Counted from the first letter of the stretch, positions 1-8,572 are shown. The stretch: DNA of 64,000 bases from Gordonia amarae NBRC 15530 (GCF_000241345.1 NZ_BAED01000080.1:39158-103157); one strand, 5' to 3'. Program-made: numbers and translations. The notes: generated by a model from the letters alone, not told the origin.

Positions 1-1
1 C

Positions 2-1264
2 GCAGCGGATCCGGCAGCACAGGTACGGGCGACGCCCCCGCTCGACCTGCAGGCCCCGCCCAAGGTCGGCCGCCTCGTCGACCAGTTCGAGAAGGGCCTC
101 GACGCCCCCATCTGCCTGACCTGGGAACTCACCTACGCCTGCAACCTCGCGTGCGTGCACTGCCTGTCGTCGTCGGGCAAGCGCGACCCGCGTGAGCTCT
201 CGACCGAGCAGTGCAAGGCCATCATCGACGAGCTCGAACGCATGCAGGTGTTCTACGTGAACATCGGCGGCGGCGAGCCCACCGTCCGTTCGGACTTCTG
301 GGAACTCGTCGACTACGCCACCAGTCACAAGGTGGGCGTCAAGTTCTCCACCAACGGCCTGCGCATCGACAAGAAGGTCGCCGCGCGCCTGGCCGCCTCC
401 GACTACGTCGACGTGCAGATCTCGCTCGACGGCGCCACCGCCGAGGTCAACGACGCCGTGCGCGGCAAGGGCTCGTTCGACATGGCCGTGCGGGCGCTGG
501 AGAACCTGCACGAGGCGGGTTTCAAGGACGCCAAGATCTCCGTGGTGATGACCCGCGAGAACGTCTCGCAGCTCGACGAGTTCAAGGCGCTCGCAGACCG
601 CTACAATGCCACCCTGCGCATCACCCGCATGCGCCCGTCCGGCCGCGGCGCCGACGTGTGGGACGACCTGCACCCGCTGCCCGAGCAGCAGCTCGAACTG
701 TACAACTGGCTTGTCGCACACGGGGATCGGGTGCTCACCGGCGACTCGTTCTTCCACCTGTCGGCGTTCGATCAGGGCGGGGGAGGCCTGCCCGGCCTCA
801 ACCTGTGCGGCGCCGGCCGCGTGGTGTGCCTCATCGACCCGGTGGGCGACGTGTACGCCTGCCCGTTCGCCATCCACGAGAACTTCCTCGCCGGAAACAT
901 CCTGTCCGACGGCGGTTTCCAGGAGATCTGGCAGCGCTCGGATCTGTTCACCGAGTTGCGCGAGCCGCAGTCGGCCGGGGCGTGCACCAAGTGCAACCAC
1001 TTCGACGCCTGCCGCGGCGGCTGCATGGCCGCCAAGTTCTTCACCGGCCTGCCCCTCGACGGCCCCGACCCCGAATGCGTGCAGGGCTACGGCGAGTCGC
1101 TGCTGGCCGGTGACCGCACCAAACCGACGGCCAACAAGGATCATTCGCGCGGCACCCCGCTCACGCTGATGACCCGTGGCTCCGACGGCAGCTTCACCCC
1201 CCTCGGCCGCCCGTCCAAGAGCTGCGACGAGAACCCCCTCGCCGGCTTCAGCCCCGTCGGCTGA
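2..1264 (+). CDS. mftC: Mycofactocin radical SAM maturase MftC (5' partial)
   Basis: The frame is open to the left edge, so the start lies outside the window. Codons for the radical-SAM CxxxCxxC motif (CNLACVHC) are visible at 140-163, just after LTWELTYA. The C-terminal half has a SPASM-type set of cysteines around CGAGRVVC, YACPF and CTKCNHFDACRGGC. The sequence follows the MftC pattern closely (IGGGEPTVRSDFWELVDYA, DGPDPEC near the end). MftC is known to decarboxylate and cyclise the C-terminal Val-Tyr of the MftA precursor peptide using S-adenosylmethionine, with the MftB chaperone presenting the peptide. mftA and mftB are expected just upstream, outside the window. An internal GTG at 155 falls inside the CxxxCxxC motif and cannot be the real start. 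Confidence 0.96.
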   Translation, partial: AADPAAQVRATPPLDLQAPPKVGRLVDQFEKGLDAPICLTWELTYACNLACVHCLSSSGKRDPRELSTEQCKAIIDELERMQVFYVNIGGGEPTVRSDFWELVDYATSHKVGVKFSTNGLRIDKKVAARLAASDYVDVQISLDGATAEVNDAVRGKGSFDMAVRALENLHEAGFKDAKISVVMTRENVSQLDEFKALADRYNATLRITRMRPSGRGADVWDDLHPLPEQQLELYNWLVAHGDRVLTGDSFFHLSAFDQGGGGLPGLNLCGAGRVVCLIDPVGDVYACPFAIHENFLAGNILSDGGFQEIWQRSDLFTELREPQSAGACTKCNHFDACRGGCMAAKFFTGLPLDGPDPECVQGYGESLLAGDRTKPTANKDHSRGTPLTLMTRGSDGSFTPLGRPSKSCDENPLAGFSPVG

Positions 1265-1284
1265 CCCGCGTATCGGCGACACCG

Positions 1285-1402
1285 TCGGCGCACCGGGTTT
1301 CGAGGCTCGCAAGCTCGCACCTCAACCAGCGACGGGCCACGCCTTCGCCGGTTGAGGTGCGAAGAGCCGCCAGGCGATGAGCCTCGAAACCCGGTGCGCC
1401 GA
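1285..1402. repeat. Palindromic dispersed repeat, copy 1
   Basis: This element fills the mftC-mftD gap. Its outer arms are perfect 24-base inverted repeats (1285-1308 and 1379-1402, core GGGTTTCGAGGCTC). Inner arms GCACCTCAACC (1317-1327) and GGTTGAGGTGC (1350-1360) also pair perfectly. The words TTTCGAGGCTC and CCTCAACCGG recur at 3602-3763 and 14922-15036, so it belongs to a dispersed family. It can form a long hairpin in DNA or RNA. Confidence 0.85.
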
Positions 1403-1443
1403 CCATGTCCGCAACCACCATCAATCCCAAAGGCGAAAGATCA

Positions 1444-2655
1444 ATGGCGAACTTCAAGCTGACCAACCCGTGGGCCCGCAACCCCTGGTTCGAGACCGTT
1501 GCCGAGGCCCAGCGCCGGGCCAAGCAGCGCCTGCCCAAGTCGGTGTACTCGTCCCTGGTGGCCGGTACCCAGGGTGGCATCACCGTCAACGACAACGTGG
1601 ACGCGTTCTCCGAGATCGGGTTCGCCCCGCATGTCATCGGCGCCCAGGACGATCGTGACCTGTCCACCCGGGTGATGGGTGTGGATCTGCCGTTCCCGGT
1701 GATGATCTCGCCGACCGGCGTGCAGGCCGTCGACAAGGACGGCGAGGTCGCGGTGGCCCGCGCCGCAGCCGCCCGCGGCACCGCGATGGGTCTGTCGAGC
1801 TTCGCCAGCCACCCCATCGAAGAGGTCACCGCCGTCAACGACAAGATCTTCTTCCAGATCTACTGGCTTGGCACCAAGGAGGAGATCCTCGCCCGCGCCG
1901 AACGCGCCCGTGAGGCCGGCGCCAAGGGCCTGATCGTCACCACCGACTGGGTGTTCAACATCGGCCGCGACTGGGGCAGTCCGGAGATCCCGGAGAAGAT
2001 GAACCTGAAGGCGTTGATCCGGCTGGCTCCGGAGGTCGCGGTCAAACCGCGCTACGCCTGGGACTGGTTCAACAAGGGCAACCTGACGATCCCGGATCTG
2101 ACCGCCCCCAACGTCTCCCACGGCAAGGGACTGCCCGGCCCCACGTTCTTCGGTGCCTACGGCGAGTGGATGAACACCCCGTCACCCACCTGGGAAGATC
2201 TGCAGTGGCTGCGTGAGAAGTGGGGCGGAGAGTTCATGGTCAAGGGCGTCACCCGCCTCGACGACGCCAAGCGCGCCGTCGACATCGGCGCCACCGCGAT
2301 CTCCGTCTCCAACCACGGCGGCAACAACCTCGACGGCACCCCCGCCACCATCCGTCTGCTCGGCCCCATCGCCGACGCCGTCGGCAAGGATCTCGATGTG
2401 CTCCTCGACGGTGGTATCCGCCGCGGCAGCGACGTCGCCAAGGCCATCGCCTTCGGTGCCAAGGCCGTCATGATCGGCCGCGCCTACCTGTGGGGCCTGG
2501 CCGCCAACGGCCAGGCGGGCGTCGAGAACGTCCTCGACCTGCTCCGGATGGGCCTCGACGGAGTGGTCATGGGCACCGGCCACAAGTCGGTCCACGACCT
2601 CAGCCGCGACGACCTGATCATCCCGGAGGGCTTCGAACGCTCCTACGGCGGCTGA
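1444..2655 (+). CDS. mftD: Mycofactocin FMN-dependent dehydrogenase MftD
   Basis: A 403-residue member of the FMN-dependent alpha-hydroxy-acid oxidase/dehydrogenase fold. Visible family features include ISPTGVQAVD, the VSNHGGNNLDGTPA segment carrying the active-site histidine, and the phosphate-binding DGGIRRGSDVAKA and GAKAVMIGRAYLWG segments. In the known pathway MftD oxidises the AHDP intermediate released by MftE to premycofactocin. The first in-frame ATG (1405) lies at the edge of the palindromic repeat. ATG 1444 follows an AGGCGAAAG stretch and gives the expected N-terminus, so it is chosen. It follows mftC in the same direction with the repeat between them. Confidence 0.94.
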   Translation: MANFKLTNPWARNPWFETVAEAQRRAKQRLPKSVYSSLVAGTQGGITVNDNVDAFSEIGFAPHVIGAQDDRDLSTRVMGVDLPFPVMISPTGVQAVDKDGEVAVARAAAARGTAMGLSSFASHPIEEVTAVNDKIFFQIYWLGTKEEILARAERAREAGAKGLIVTTDWVFNIGRDWGSPEIPEKMNLKALIRLAPEVAVKPRYAWDWFNKGNLTIPDLTAPNVSHGKGLPGPTFFGAYGEWMNTPSPTWEDLQWLREKWGGEFMVKGVTRLDDAKRAVDIGATAISVSNHGGNNLDGTPATIRLLGPIADAVGKDLDVLLDGGIRRGSDVAKAIAFGAKAVMIGRAYLWGLAANGQAGVENVLDLLRMGLDGVVMGTGHKSVHDLSRDDLIIPEGFERSYGG

Positions 2656-2666
2656 CCGCCGTCCCG

Positions 2667-2727
2667 AACCCCACCGATACGCCCCGGCATCACAATAGTT
2701 GCGATGCCGGGGCGTATTCGTGGGGTT
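2667..2727. terminator. Long hairpin after mftD, twin of the one after mftG
   Basis: AACCCCAC..ATACGCCCCGGCAT pairs with ATGCCGGGGCGTAT..GTGGGGTT around a short A/T-rich loop (CACAATAGTTGCG). It starts 11 bases after the mftD stop. An almost identical 61-base element follows mftG at 8572-8632. The symmetry would let it act on both strands. Confidence 0.8.
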
Positions 2728-2746
2728 TCGGCACTCGACCCAGAAC

Positions 2747-2760
2747 TAGAACGTGTTACA
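2747..2760. promoter_or_regulatory. Candidate KstR-type operator
   Basis: TAGAACGTGTTACA matches the published mycobacterial KstR consensus TnnAACnnGTTnnA at every fixed position. It ends 8 bases before the SDR start codon, where a repressor would block initiation. The motif is short, and other TetR-family regulators use similar AACGTGTT cores, so the identity of the regulator is an inference. Confidence 0.5.
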
Positions 2761-2768
2761 GTTTTGGC

Positions 2769-3581
2769 ATGGGACAGTTCGACGGCAAGGTCGTCTACAT
2801 CACCGGCATCGCCCGTGGTCAGGGCCGCAATCACGCACTCCGCTTCGCACGCGAGGGGGCGTCGATCATCGGCCTCGACATCGCGGGACCGGTCGCCGAT
2901 CACACCACCTATCCGCCCGCCACACCCGATGACCTCGCCGAGACGGCCCGGCTCGTCGAGGAGGCCGGCGGCAAGATCCTGGCGCGGCAGGGCGACGTCC
3001 GTGACCTGGCCTTCCAGCAGCAACTGGTGGCCGACGGTGTCGAGCAGTTCGGCGGCCTCGACGTTGTCGTGGTCAACGCCGGCGTGCTCACCTGGGGCCT
3101 GAGCTGGGAGATGTCGGAGGAACAGTTCACCGACGTCATCGACGTCAACCTCGTCGGCGCCTGGAAGACGCTGCGCGCCACGCTGCCGTCGATGATCGAG
3201 GCGAAGAACGGCGGGTCCGTCGTCATCGTGTCGTCGGTGGCCGGCCTCAAGGCCATGCCGGTGCAGGCCTCCTACAGCGCATCCAAGTACGGGCTGACCG
3301 GCCTGGCCCAGGTCGTCGCGAAAGAGGTTGCGCCCTACCGGATCCGCGTCAATTCGATCCACCCGTACGCCGTCAACACGCCGATGGGCGTCGCGGACAG
3401 CTCCGCGCTGGAGGTGTTCTCCACCGAGCGCTTCACCCGCTTCTTCCCGTCGATGATGGACTACAACCCGGTGGCCGAGCCCGACGAGGTCTCCGACGCC
3501 ATCCTGTACCTGTGCTCGGATGCCGCCAAATCCCTTACCGGGGTGCAGCTTCCGATCGACATGGGTCACTCCAAAGTCTGA
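2769..3581 (+). CDS. Mycofactocin-coupled SDR family oxidoreductase
   Basis: A 270-residue short-chain dehydrogenase/reductase. It has the nucleotide-binding TGxxxGxG motif (T12-G19, TGIARGQG), NAG at 103-105, Ser156 and the YxxxK pair Tyr169/Lys173. The RGQGRNHA segment and length fit the mycofactocin-dependent SDR subfamily, whose members keep NAD(H) tightly bound and pass electrons to mycofactocin. ATG 2769 starts a normal SDR N-terminus; the open frame extends far upstream over mftD but that part is a shadow. The gene sits inside the mft cluster behind a KstR-like motif. A role in lipid or sterol alcohol oxidation is inferred, and the substrate cannot be read from sequence. Confidence 0.88.
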   Translation: MGQFDGKVVYITGIARGQGRNHALRFAREGASIIGLDIAGPVADHTTYPPATPDDLAETARLVEEAGGKILARQGDVRDLAFQQQLVADGVEQFGGLDVVVVNAGVLTWGLSWEMSEEQFTDVIDVNLVGAWKTLRATLPSMIEAKNGGSVVIVSSVAGLKAMPVQASYSASKYGLTGLAQVVAKEVAPYRIRVNSIHPYAVNTPMGVADSSALEVFSTERFTRFFPSMMDYNPVAEPDEVSDAILYLCSDAAKSLTGVQLPIDMGHSKV

Positions 3582-3601
3582 CCCGGTGCCCCTGCTCCGC
3601 T

Positions 3602-3763
3602 GGTTGAGGTGTGAGGAGCGCTGGCGACGAGCCTCGAAACCCGGTGAGATGACAATGTTGTCTCACCGGGGTTTCGAGGCTCGGTCGCCGGGCGACCTCA
3701 CACCTCAACCGGCGGAAGAGGTTTCGAGGCTCGTCGCTTACGCTCCTCACACCTCAACCGGTG
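3602..3763. repeat. Palindromic dispersed repeat, copy 2 plus a half copy
   Basis: GGTTGAGGTGTGAGG at 3602 pairs with CCTCACACCTCAACC ending at 3710. The inner arms are GCCTCGAAACCCGGTGAGA and TCTCACCGGGGTTTCGAGGC around an AATG-containing loop. A second half-element (3721-3763: TTTCGAGGCTCG..CCTCACACCTCAACCGG) follows directly. It lies between the converging SDR and racemase genes and uses the same words as copies 1 and 3. Confidence 0.8.
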
Positions 3764-3793
3764 AAGGGGAGCCTCAACCGGCGGAAGATGCCG

Positions 3794-4903
3794 TTATGCC
3801 CAGAGGGTGGCGGGATCGGTTGCCTCCGTTGCCGGTCCGGCCGGTGTCTCGGGCGAGGTGCGCGAGAACCGCGGGGCCACCTGCGCCTGCCGGATGCCAT
3901 CGATCTCGACGAGGTTGGCGCGCGCGGCCATGTGTGGCTCGTCGGGTGCCTCGCCGAAGGTCAGGACGGGCGAGACGCACGCATCGGTGCCGTCGAACAC
4001 GGCGGTCCACTCGTCGCGCGTCTTGGCGGCGAACGTGTCGGTGAAGATCTTGCGCAGCTCGGGCCAGCGGGTGAGGTCGGCCTGTCCCGGCAGGTCCTCG
4101 CCGTCGAGGCCGAGGCCCTTGAGGAGTTCGGCGTAGAACTGCGGCTCGATGGCGCCGACGGCCATGTACTTGCCGTCGGAGGTCTCGTACACGTCGTAGT
4201 ACGGCGCGCCGGAGTCGAGGAAGTTCACGCCCCGCACATCCGACCACATGCCGGTACCACGGAACGCCCACATCATCTGTCCCAGAAGCGAAGCGCCGTC
4301 GACCATGGCGGCGTCGATCACCTGCCCGCGCCCGGACACCTGGCGTTCGAGCAGCGCCGAGAGCACGCCGACGACCAGGAACATCGACCCGCCGCCGAAG
4401 TCGCCGAACAGGTTGAGCGGCGGCACCGGGCGCTCGCCGGCGCGCCCGACGGCGTGCAGCAGGCCGGTGAGCGAGATGTAGTTGATGTCGTGGCCGGCCC
4501 GGTCCGCGCGCGGGCCGTCCTGGCCCCAGCCGGTCATCCGGCCGTACACCAGGCCGGGGTTGACCTCGGCGAGATCGTCGGGGCCGAAGCCGAGGCGCTC
4601 CATCACGCCGGGACGGAAACCCTCGATCAGCACGTCAGCCTTGGCGATGAGGCCGAGCACGGTCTCCCGGTCGGCGGGATTCTTGAGGTCGGCCTCCACC
4701 ACCTTGCGCCCGCGCAGCAGGGCGTCGGCCGGCCTGCCCGGCTTGGGGAGAGCGCCGGGCCGCTGCACCCGCACGACGTCGGCGCCCAGGTCCGACAGCA
4801 GCATCGCGGCATGCGGCCCGGGGCCGATACCGGCGAACTCGATGACCCGGATGGCGTGCAGGGGTCCGCTTTTTCCACTGGTGGCGTTGGGTGTGGGTGC
4901 CAT
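3794..4903 (-). CDS. mcr: Alpha-methylacyl-CoA racemase (CaiB/BaiF family)
   Basis: A 369-residue CoA-transferase-fold enzyme matching the M. tuberculosis MCR pattern along its length. The catalytic residues known there (His126, Asp156, Glu241) appear as His138 (GHDINYIS), Asp168 (FGDFGGGSMF) and Glu253 (GAIEPQFYAEL), all with one constant offset of 12. These racemases invert the 2-methyl centre of branched acyl-CoA esters so that beta-oxidation can proceed, for example on sterol side chains and pristanate. ATG 4903 is preceded by GAGGAG at a good distance; longer in-frame starts have no such site. It is on the opposite strand to the surrounding mft genes, which is unusual for this cluster. 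Confidence 0.93.
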   Translation of the reverse strand: MAPTPNATSGKSGPLHAIRVIEFAGIGPGPHAAMLLSDLGADVVRVQRPGALPKPGRPADALLRGRKVVEADLKNPADRETVLGLIAKADVLIEGFRPGVMERLGFGPDDLAEVNPGLVYGRMTGWGQDGPRADRAGHDINYISLTGLLHAVGRAGERPVPPLNLFGDFGGGSMFLVVGVLSALLERQVSGRGQVIDAAMVDGASLLGQMMWAFRGTGMWSDVRGVNFLDSGAPYYDVYETSDGKYMAVGAIEPQFYAELLKGLGLDGEDLPGQADLTRWPELRKIFTDTFAAKTRDEWTAVFDGTDACVSPVLTFGEAPDEPHMAARANLVEIDGIRQAQVAPRFSRTSPETPAGPATEATDPATLWA

Positions 4904-5007
4904 GGGATTCCGATCTCCTCGGGTGTGTGGGACCCCGCCTGCCGCCGATGCCGTGCCGGCCGCGCGAGATCGTTGATTTGTGTCGTCGGTCACCACAGCT
5001 TGGCACA

Positions 5008-5025
5008 CCCGAGCGAGCGTTCGGG
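5008..5025. promoter_or_regulatory. Imperfect 18-bp palindrome between mcr and mftE
   Basis: CCCGAGCGAGCGTTCGGG has 14 of 18 positions symmetric. It lies in the divergent promoter region, about 100 bases from each start codon. Its size fits a TetR-family operator, but which regulator binds is unknown. Confidence 0.3.
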
Positions 5026-5104
5026 CAGGGGGTCAGTAATCATATATGTTTCGGTGGGCGGTGACCCTTACCCCGATGGCGCGCATATCGCTAGAGTTGA
5101 CCGA

Positions 5105-5842
5105 ATGATGCGCGGCACGGGGCTTGGTGCTCTCTCCTGGCCTGAGCTCGACGGTTCCGTGGTGACCCTGCTCGTTCCGCTGGGCGCCGTCGAACAGCAC
5201 GGGCCTCATCTTCCGCTCGACACCGACATCCGCATCGCCGACGCCGTCGCCCGCCGCGCCCAGCCCCTGCTGGCGGATGATTCGGCTGAGCAGACGTTCA
5301 TCGTCGCCCCCGGCCTGCCCTACGGTGCCAGCGGCGAGCACGAGGGCTTTCCCGGGACCGTGTCGCTCGGGCATGAGGCGCTGCGGCTGGTGCTTGTCGA
5401 GTACGGGCGCAGCGCGTGCCGGTGGGCGCGGCGGATCGTGTTCGTCAACGGTCATGGCGGCAACGGCCGCACCCTGGTGGAGGCGGCGCGGTTGCTGCGC
5501 TACGAGGGCCGCGACGTGGCCTGGTTCGCGTGCGGGCACCCAGGCGGCGATGCCCACGCCGGTGACACCGAAACCTCGGTGCTGCTGCACCTTTCACCCG
5601 ACGATGTGCGCCTGGCCGACGCGGTGGCCGGCAACTGCGCGCCGATCGCCGAACTGCTGGTGCCGATGCGGGCCGGCGGGGTGGCGGCGGTGAGCGCCAA
5701 CGGGGTGCTCGGTGATCCCACCACGGCCACGGCGGCGCGCGGCGGCGATCTCGTCGGCGCGTTCACCTCGTCGCTGGTGTCCGCGATCACGCGCTGGGAT
5801 GTCGACGAGCGCGGGCTGCTGCGGGGCGGTGCCGCCGCGTGA
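5105..5842 (+). CDS. mftE: Mycofactocin precursor peptide peptidase MftE
   Basis: A 245-residue creatininase-family metallopeptidase. The metal-site motifs are EQHGPHLPLDTD near residue 35, NGHGGN and HAGDTETSVLLHLSP. MftE is known to cut the MftC-modified MftA peptide and release the cyclised Val-Tyr core (AHDP). Two ATG codons (5105 and 5108) are equally possible starts, and neither has a strong ribosome-binding site. The frame is open far upstream, but that part is antisense to mcr. The stop overlaps the mftF GTG (GTGA), which implies translational coupling. Confidence 0.92.
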   Translation: MMRGTGLGALSWPELDGSVVTLLVPLGAVEQHGPHLPLDTDIRIADAVARRAQPLLADDSAEQTFIVAPGLPYGASGEHEGFPGTVSLGHEALRLVLVEYGRSACRWARRIVFVNGHGGNGRTLVEAARLLRYEGRDVAWFACGHPGGDAHAGDTETSVLLHLSPDDVRLADAVAGNCAPIAELLVPMRAGGVAAVSANGVLGDPTTATAARGGDLVGAFTSSLVSAITRWDVDERGLLRGGAAA

Positions 5843-7287
5843 GCGTCGTCGACAGCCGTGACGGAAGTGCGGCCGGTGGGGTCGAGGCCGTGCCCACCGA
5901 CCTGCCGGACGGATTCCAGGTGCAGGTGGATCTGCGCTGCGCGCACCGCGGCGACCTGCGGTATCTGGTCGGCGGATCGCCGACACGGATGCTGCGCCTG
6001 TCGGACGCGGCACTCGGCATGATGTCGGCCGACGGCCGTATCGCGGTGTGCGACAAGGCTACCCGAACGCTGTGCCGCCGCCTTCTGGACGCCGGTATCG
6101 CGCATCCGCGACCGATGTTCGGTCCGTCGACCGACCAGGTGACCATCGTGGTCCCGGTGCGCGACAACCAGGCCGGCATCAACCGGCTGATCGCAACCCG
6201 GGGCGAGGCCCGGATGATCGTCGTCGACGACGGTTCGGACACCCCGATCACCGTGCACGGCGTCGGGGTCAGTGTGCTGCGGCTGCCGCGTAACCTGGGT
6301 CCGGCCGCCGCCCGTAACGCCGGTGCCGCGGCGGCTGTGACGGATTTCGTGGCGTTCGTCGATTCGGACTGTGTGCCCGCGCCGGACTGGCTGACGATGC
6401 TGCTGCCGCATTTCTCCGACCCCGCGGTGGCCGTCGCCGCGCCCCGGATCGTCGGATTGAACACGCGTCCCGGCCTGTTCGCGCTCGCTGCCCGCTACGA
6501 GAACGGCTATTCCTCGCTCGACATGGGCCCGGCGGAGGCGCCGGTGGTGCCGTCCACGCCGATGCCGTATGTGCCGAGCGCCGCGATGGTGGTGCGCCGC
6601 AGCGCTTTTCCTGGGTTCGACGAGTCGCTCCGGGTGGCCGAGGATGTGGACCTGTGCTGGCGGTTGCACGACGGCGGCTGGCGGTTGCGCTACGACCCGG
6701 TCGCCCACGTGGCGCACGATCATCGCACCGGAATGCGTGAGGTGCTGGGCCGGCGCCGTTTCTACGGCACCGGCGCCGCCTACCTCGCCGACCGGCACGA
6801 GACGCTGGCCGCGCCGATGGTCATGTCGGCCACGATGGCCGCGGCCGTCGTCGCGCTGCTCACCCGCACCGCCACCGGCACGGCCATCGCGATGCTGTTG
6901 CTAGGTCAGATGGCGGTGCGCCTGCGGCGCAGGCTCGACGGCCTGCCGCAGGCCCCGCTGGTGGCCGCGCAGATGACCGGGCGGGCGGCCGGCTTCGGCC
7001 TGCTACAGGCGGGGGCGGCGATCTGCCGGCACTACTGGCCGATAGCCCTGGTGCCGGCCCTCTTCTCGCGCCGGTACCGGACTTTCGTGGTGGAGGTGGC
7101 GATCGCCGAGGGACTCGTCGACTGGACCCGGCGGGTGCTGAGCGAACCCACGGCGCGGCCCGCGCTCGGACCGGTCACCTACGTGTTCATGCGCCGCCTC
7201 GACGACCTCGCCTACGGCCTCGGCCTGTGGCAGGGGGTGATCACCCACCGCGATCCGGGTGCGCTGCGACCGGTCCTGAGCAGGTGA
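5839..7287 (+). CDS. mftF: Mycofactocin glycosyltransferase MftF
   Basis: A 482-residue GT2-type glycosyltransferase. An N-terminal segment of about 95 residues precedes the GT-A fold, which starts near VTIVVPVRDN. A DSD-type metal-binding motif is seen in FVDSDCVPAPDW, followed by EDVDLCWRLHDGGWRLRYDP. The C-terminal part has hydrophobic stretches (from APMVMSATMAAAVVALL) that suggest membrane association. MftF is known to add beta-1,4-glucose units to mycofactocin. The GTG start overlaps the mftE stop by four bases. Confidence 0.92.
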   Translation: MSVVDSRDGSAAGGVEAVPTDLPDGFQVQVDLRCAHRGDLRYLVGGSPTRMLRLSDAALGMMSADGRIAVCDKATRTLCRRLLDAGIAHPRPMFGPSTDQVTIVVPVRDNQAGINRLIATRGEARMIVVDDGSDTPITVHGVGVSVLRLPRNLGPAAARNAGAAAAVTDFVAFVDSDCVPAPDWLTMLLPHFSDPAVAVAAPRIVGLNTRPGLFALAARYENGYSSLDMGPAEAPVVPSTPMPYVPSAAMVVRRSAFPGFDESLRVAEDVDLCWRLHDGGWRLRYDPVAHVAHDHRTGMREVLGRRRFYGTGAAYLADRHETLAAPMVMSATMAAAVVALLTRTATGTAIAMLLLGQMAVRLRRRLDGLPQAPLVAAQMTGRAAGFGLLQAGAAICRHYWPIALVPALFSRRYRTFVVEVAIAEGLVDWTRRVLSEPTARPALGPVTYVFMRRLDDLAYGLGLWQGVITHRDPGALRPVLSR

Positions 7288-7294
7288 GTGCGCG

Positions 7295-8572
7295 GTGGCC
7301 CACGATGTGGTGATCGTGGGTGCGGGTAGCGCGGGATGCGTGCTGGCCGAACGACTCTCCCGTGACCCCGGCCGCTCGGTGCTGCTGCTGGAGGCCGGGC
7401 CGGGGCTGCCCGGTGCGGAGGTCATCGACCTGTTCCACCTGCCGGTCGGTGCCGACGCCGAGCGGATGGGCCGTACCGTCTCCTATCCGGTGTCGCCGGC
7501 GGAGTTGTCGGTGGTGCGGGGCCACGGGATCGGTGGGTCGGCCGCGGTGAACGGGGCCTACTTTCTGCGGTGGCACCGCGAGGATTTCGGGGACTGGGAA
7601 CATTCCATCGGCGACATCGAGGCCGCCTACACGGAGGTGGAGGCCGCGATGTCGGTGAGTCCGTTCGGTGACGACGAACTGCCCGATGCCGCACACGCCT
7701 TCGAGGCATGGTGGGGTACGCACCTGCCGACGCGGCGCCTCGATGACCGGTGGCCGGTCACCGGGGTCAACCGCGTGCACTCCAACAGCATCCGGGACGC
7801 GGCCGGTGGGCGCCGGGTGACGACGGCCGAGGCCTTCCTGCGGCCCGCTCTCGGTCGCCCGAACCTGACCGTGCGGACCGCGGCCCGGGTGAGTGCCCTG
7901 GACATGGCCGGCACCCGGGTCACCGGCGTGCACTGTGGCGCGGAGGTGATCGGTGCCGGTGAGGTGGTCCTGTGCGCGGGCACGCTCGGCACGGCCGCGC
8001 TGTTGTTCGCCTCCGGGCTGGTGACCGGGCCGTTGCGCGTCGTCGAGCACCGGGAAATGCTGGTGCACTACCGACTTTCGGGGCCCACGCGGCCCGCACC
8101 ACTGCTGCCGTCCGTGGTACACACCGGCTATGGTGTCGAGATACGTTGCTATGGCGGAGATTTCGCCGACTACATCGATGGGGTTCCGCCCACAGGGCCC
8201 GCTGTCGGGGTGGCTGCGATGGTGCCTGGCACTCCGGGCGAACTGACCTGGGACGGAAGACGGCTGGCCGTCGACCTCGGTACGGCCACGCAGCTTCCGG
8301 ACCGATTGCGTCCCGAATTGGAGCAGGTCCGGGACATGTTGGCGTCGGAGACCTTCCGCGGCATCGTCGAACCCGGATCGGTACGTCTCGACCCGGTGGT
8401 CAGGACCTCCCAGCACGCCTGCGGCTCACTGCCGATGGGCGACCGGACGGATGCCTCGGGCAACCTCGACGGCGTCCGCGGCCTGCGCATCATCGACGGC
8501 TCGGTCCTGCCCCCCGGCGGCCGAAGCGGCCCACACGCCACCACCGTCATGGTGGCCGCCCTGCTGTCGTGA
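7295..8572 (+). CDS. mftG: Mycofactocin-associated GMC oxidoreductase MftG
   Basis: A 425-residue flavoprotein with the FAD-binding GAGSAGCVLAERL motif near residue 10, EAGPG at the end of the second strand, and the GMC C-terminal signature (HACGSLPMG, then GPHATTVMVAALLS). MftG has been linked to passing electrons from reduced mycofactocin to the respiratory chain. The GTG start lies 7 bases after the mftF stop, in the expected operon position. The protein is somewhat shorter than the M. tuberculosis homologue (about 479 residues), mainly through a compact middle region; no frameshift is apparent. Confidence 0.88.
   Translation: MAHDVVIVGAGSAGCVLAERLSRDPGRSVLLLEAGPGLPGAEVIDLFHLPVGADAERMGRTVSYPVSPAELSVVRGHGIGGSAAVNGAYFLRWHREDFGDWEHSIGDIEAAYTEVEAAMSVSPFGDDELPDAAHAFEAWWGTHLPTRRLDDRWPVTGVNRVHSNSIRDAAGGRRVTTAEAFLRPALGRPNLTVRTAARVSALDMAGTRVTGVHCGAEVIGAGEVVLCAGTLGTAALLFASGLVTGPLRVVEHREMLVHYRLSGPTRPAPLLPSVVHTGYGVEIRCYGGDFADYIDGVPPTGPAVGVAAMVPGTPGELTWDGRRLAVDLGTATQLPDRLRPELEQVRDMLASETFRGIVEPGSVRLDPVVRTSQHACGSLPMGDRTDASGNLDGVRGLRIIDGSVLPPGGRSGPHATTVMVAALLS

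Noticed and set aside
1405..1443. Earlier mftD start at ATG 1405
   Set aside because: It abuts the palindromic repeat, has no ribosome-binding site, and adds 13 residues not expected in MftD.
2220..2768. Upstream extension of the SDR frame into mftD
   Set aside because: It overlaps mftD in another frame and runs through the hairpin. The SDR N-terminus is complete from 2769.
3761..5104. Upstream extension of the mftE frame over the mcr gene (a 693-residue reading)
   Set aside because: The extension is antisense to mcr and reads as low-information sequence. MftE proteins are about 250 residues and begin near 5105.
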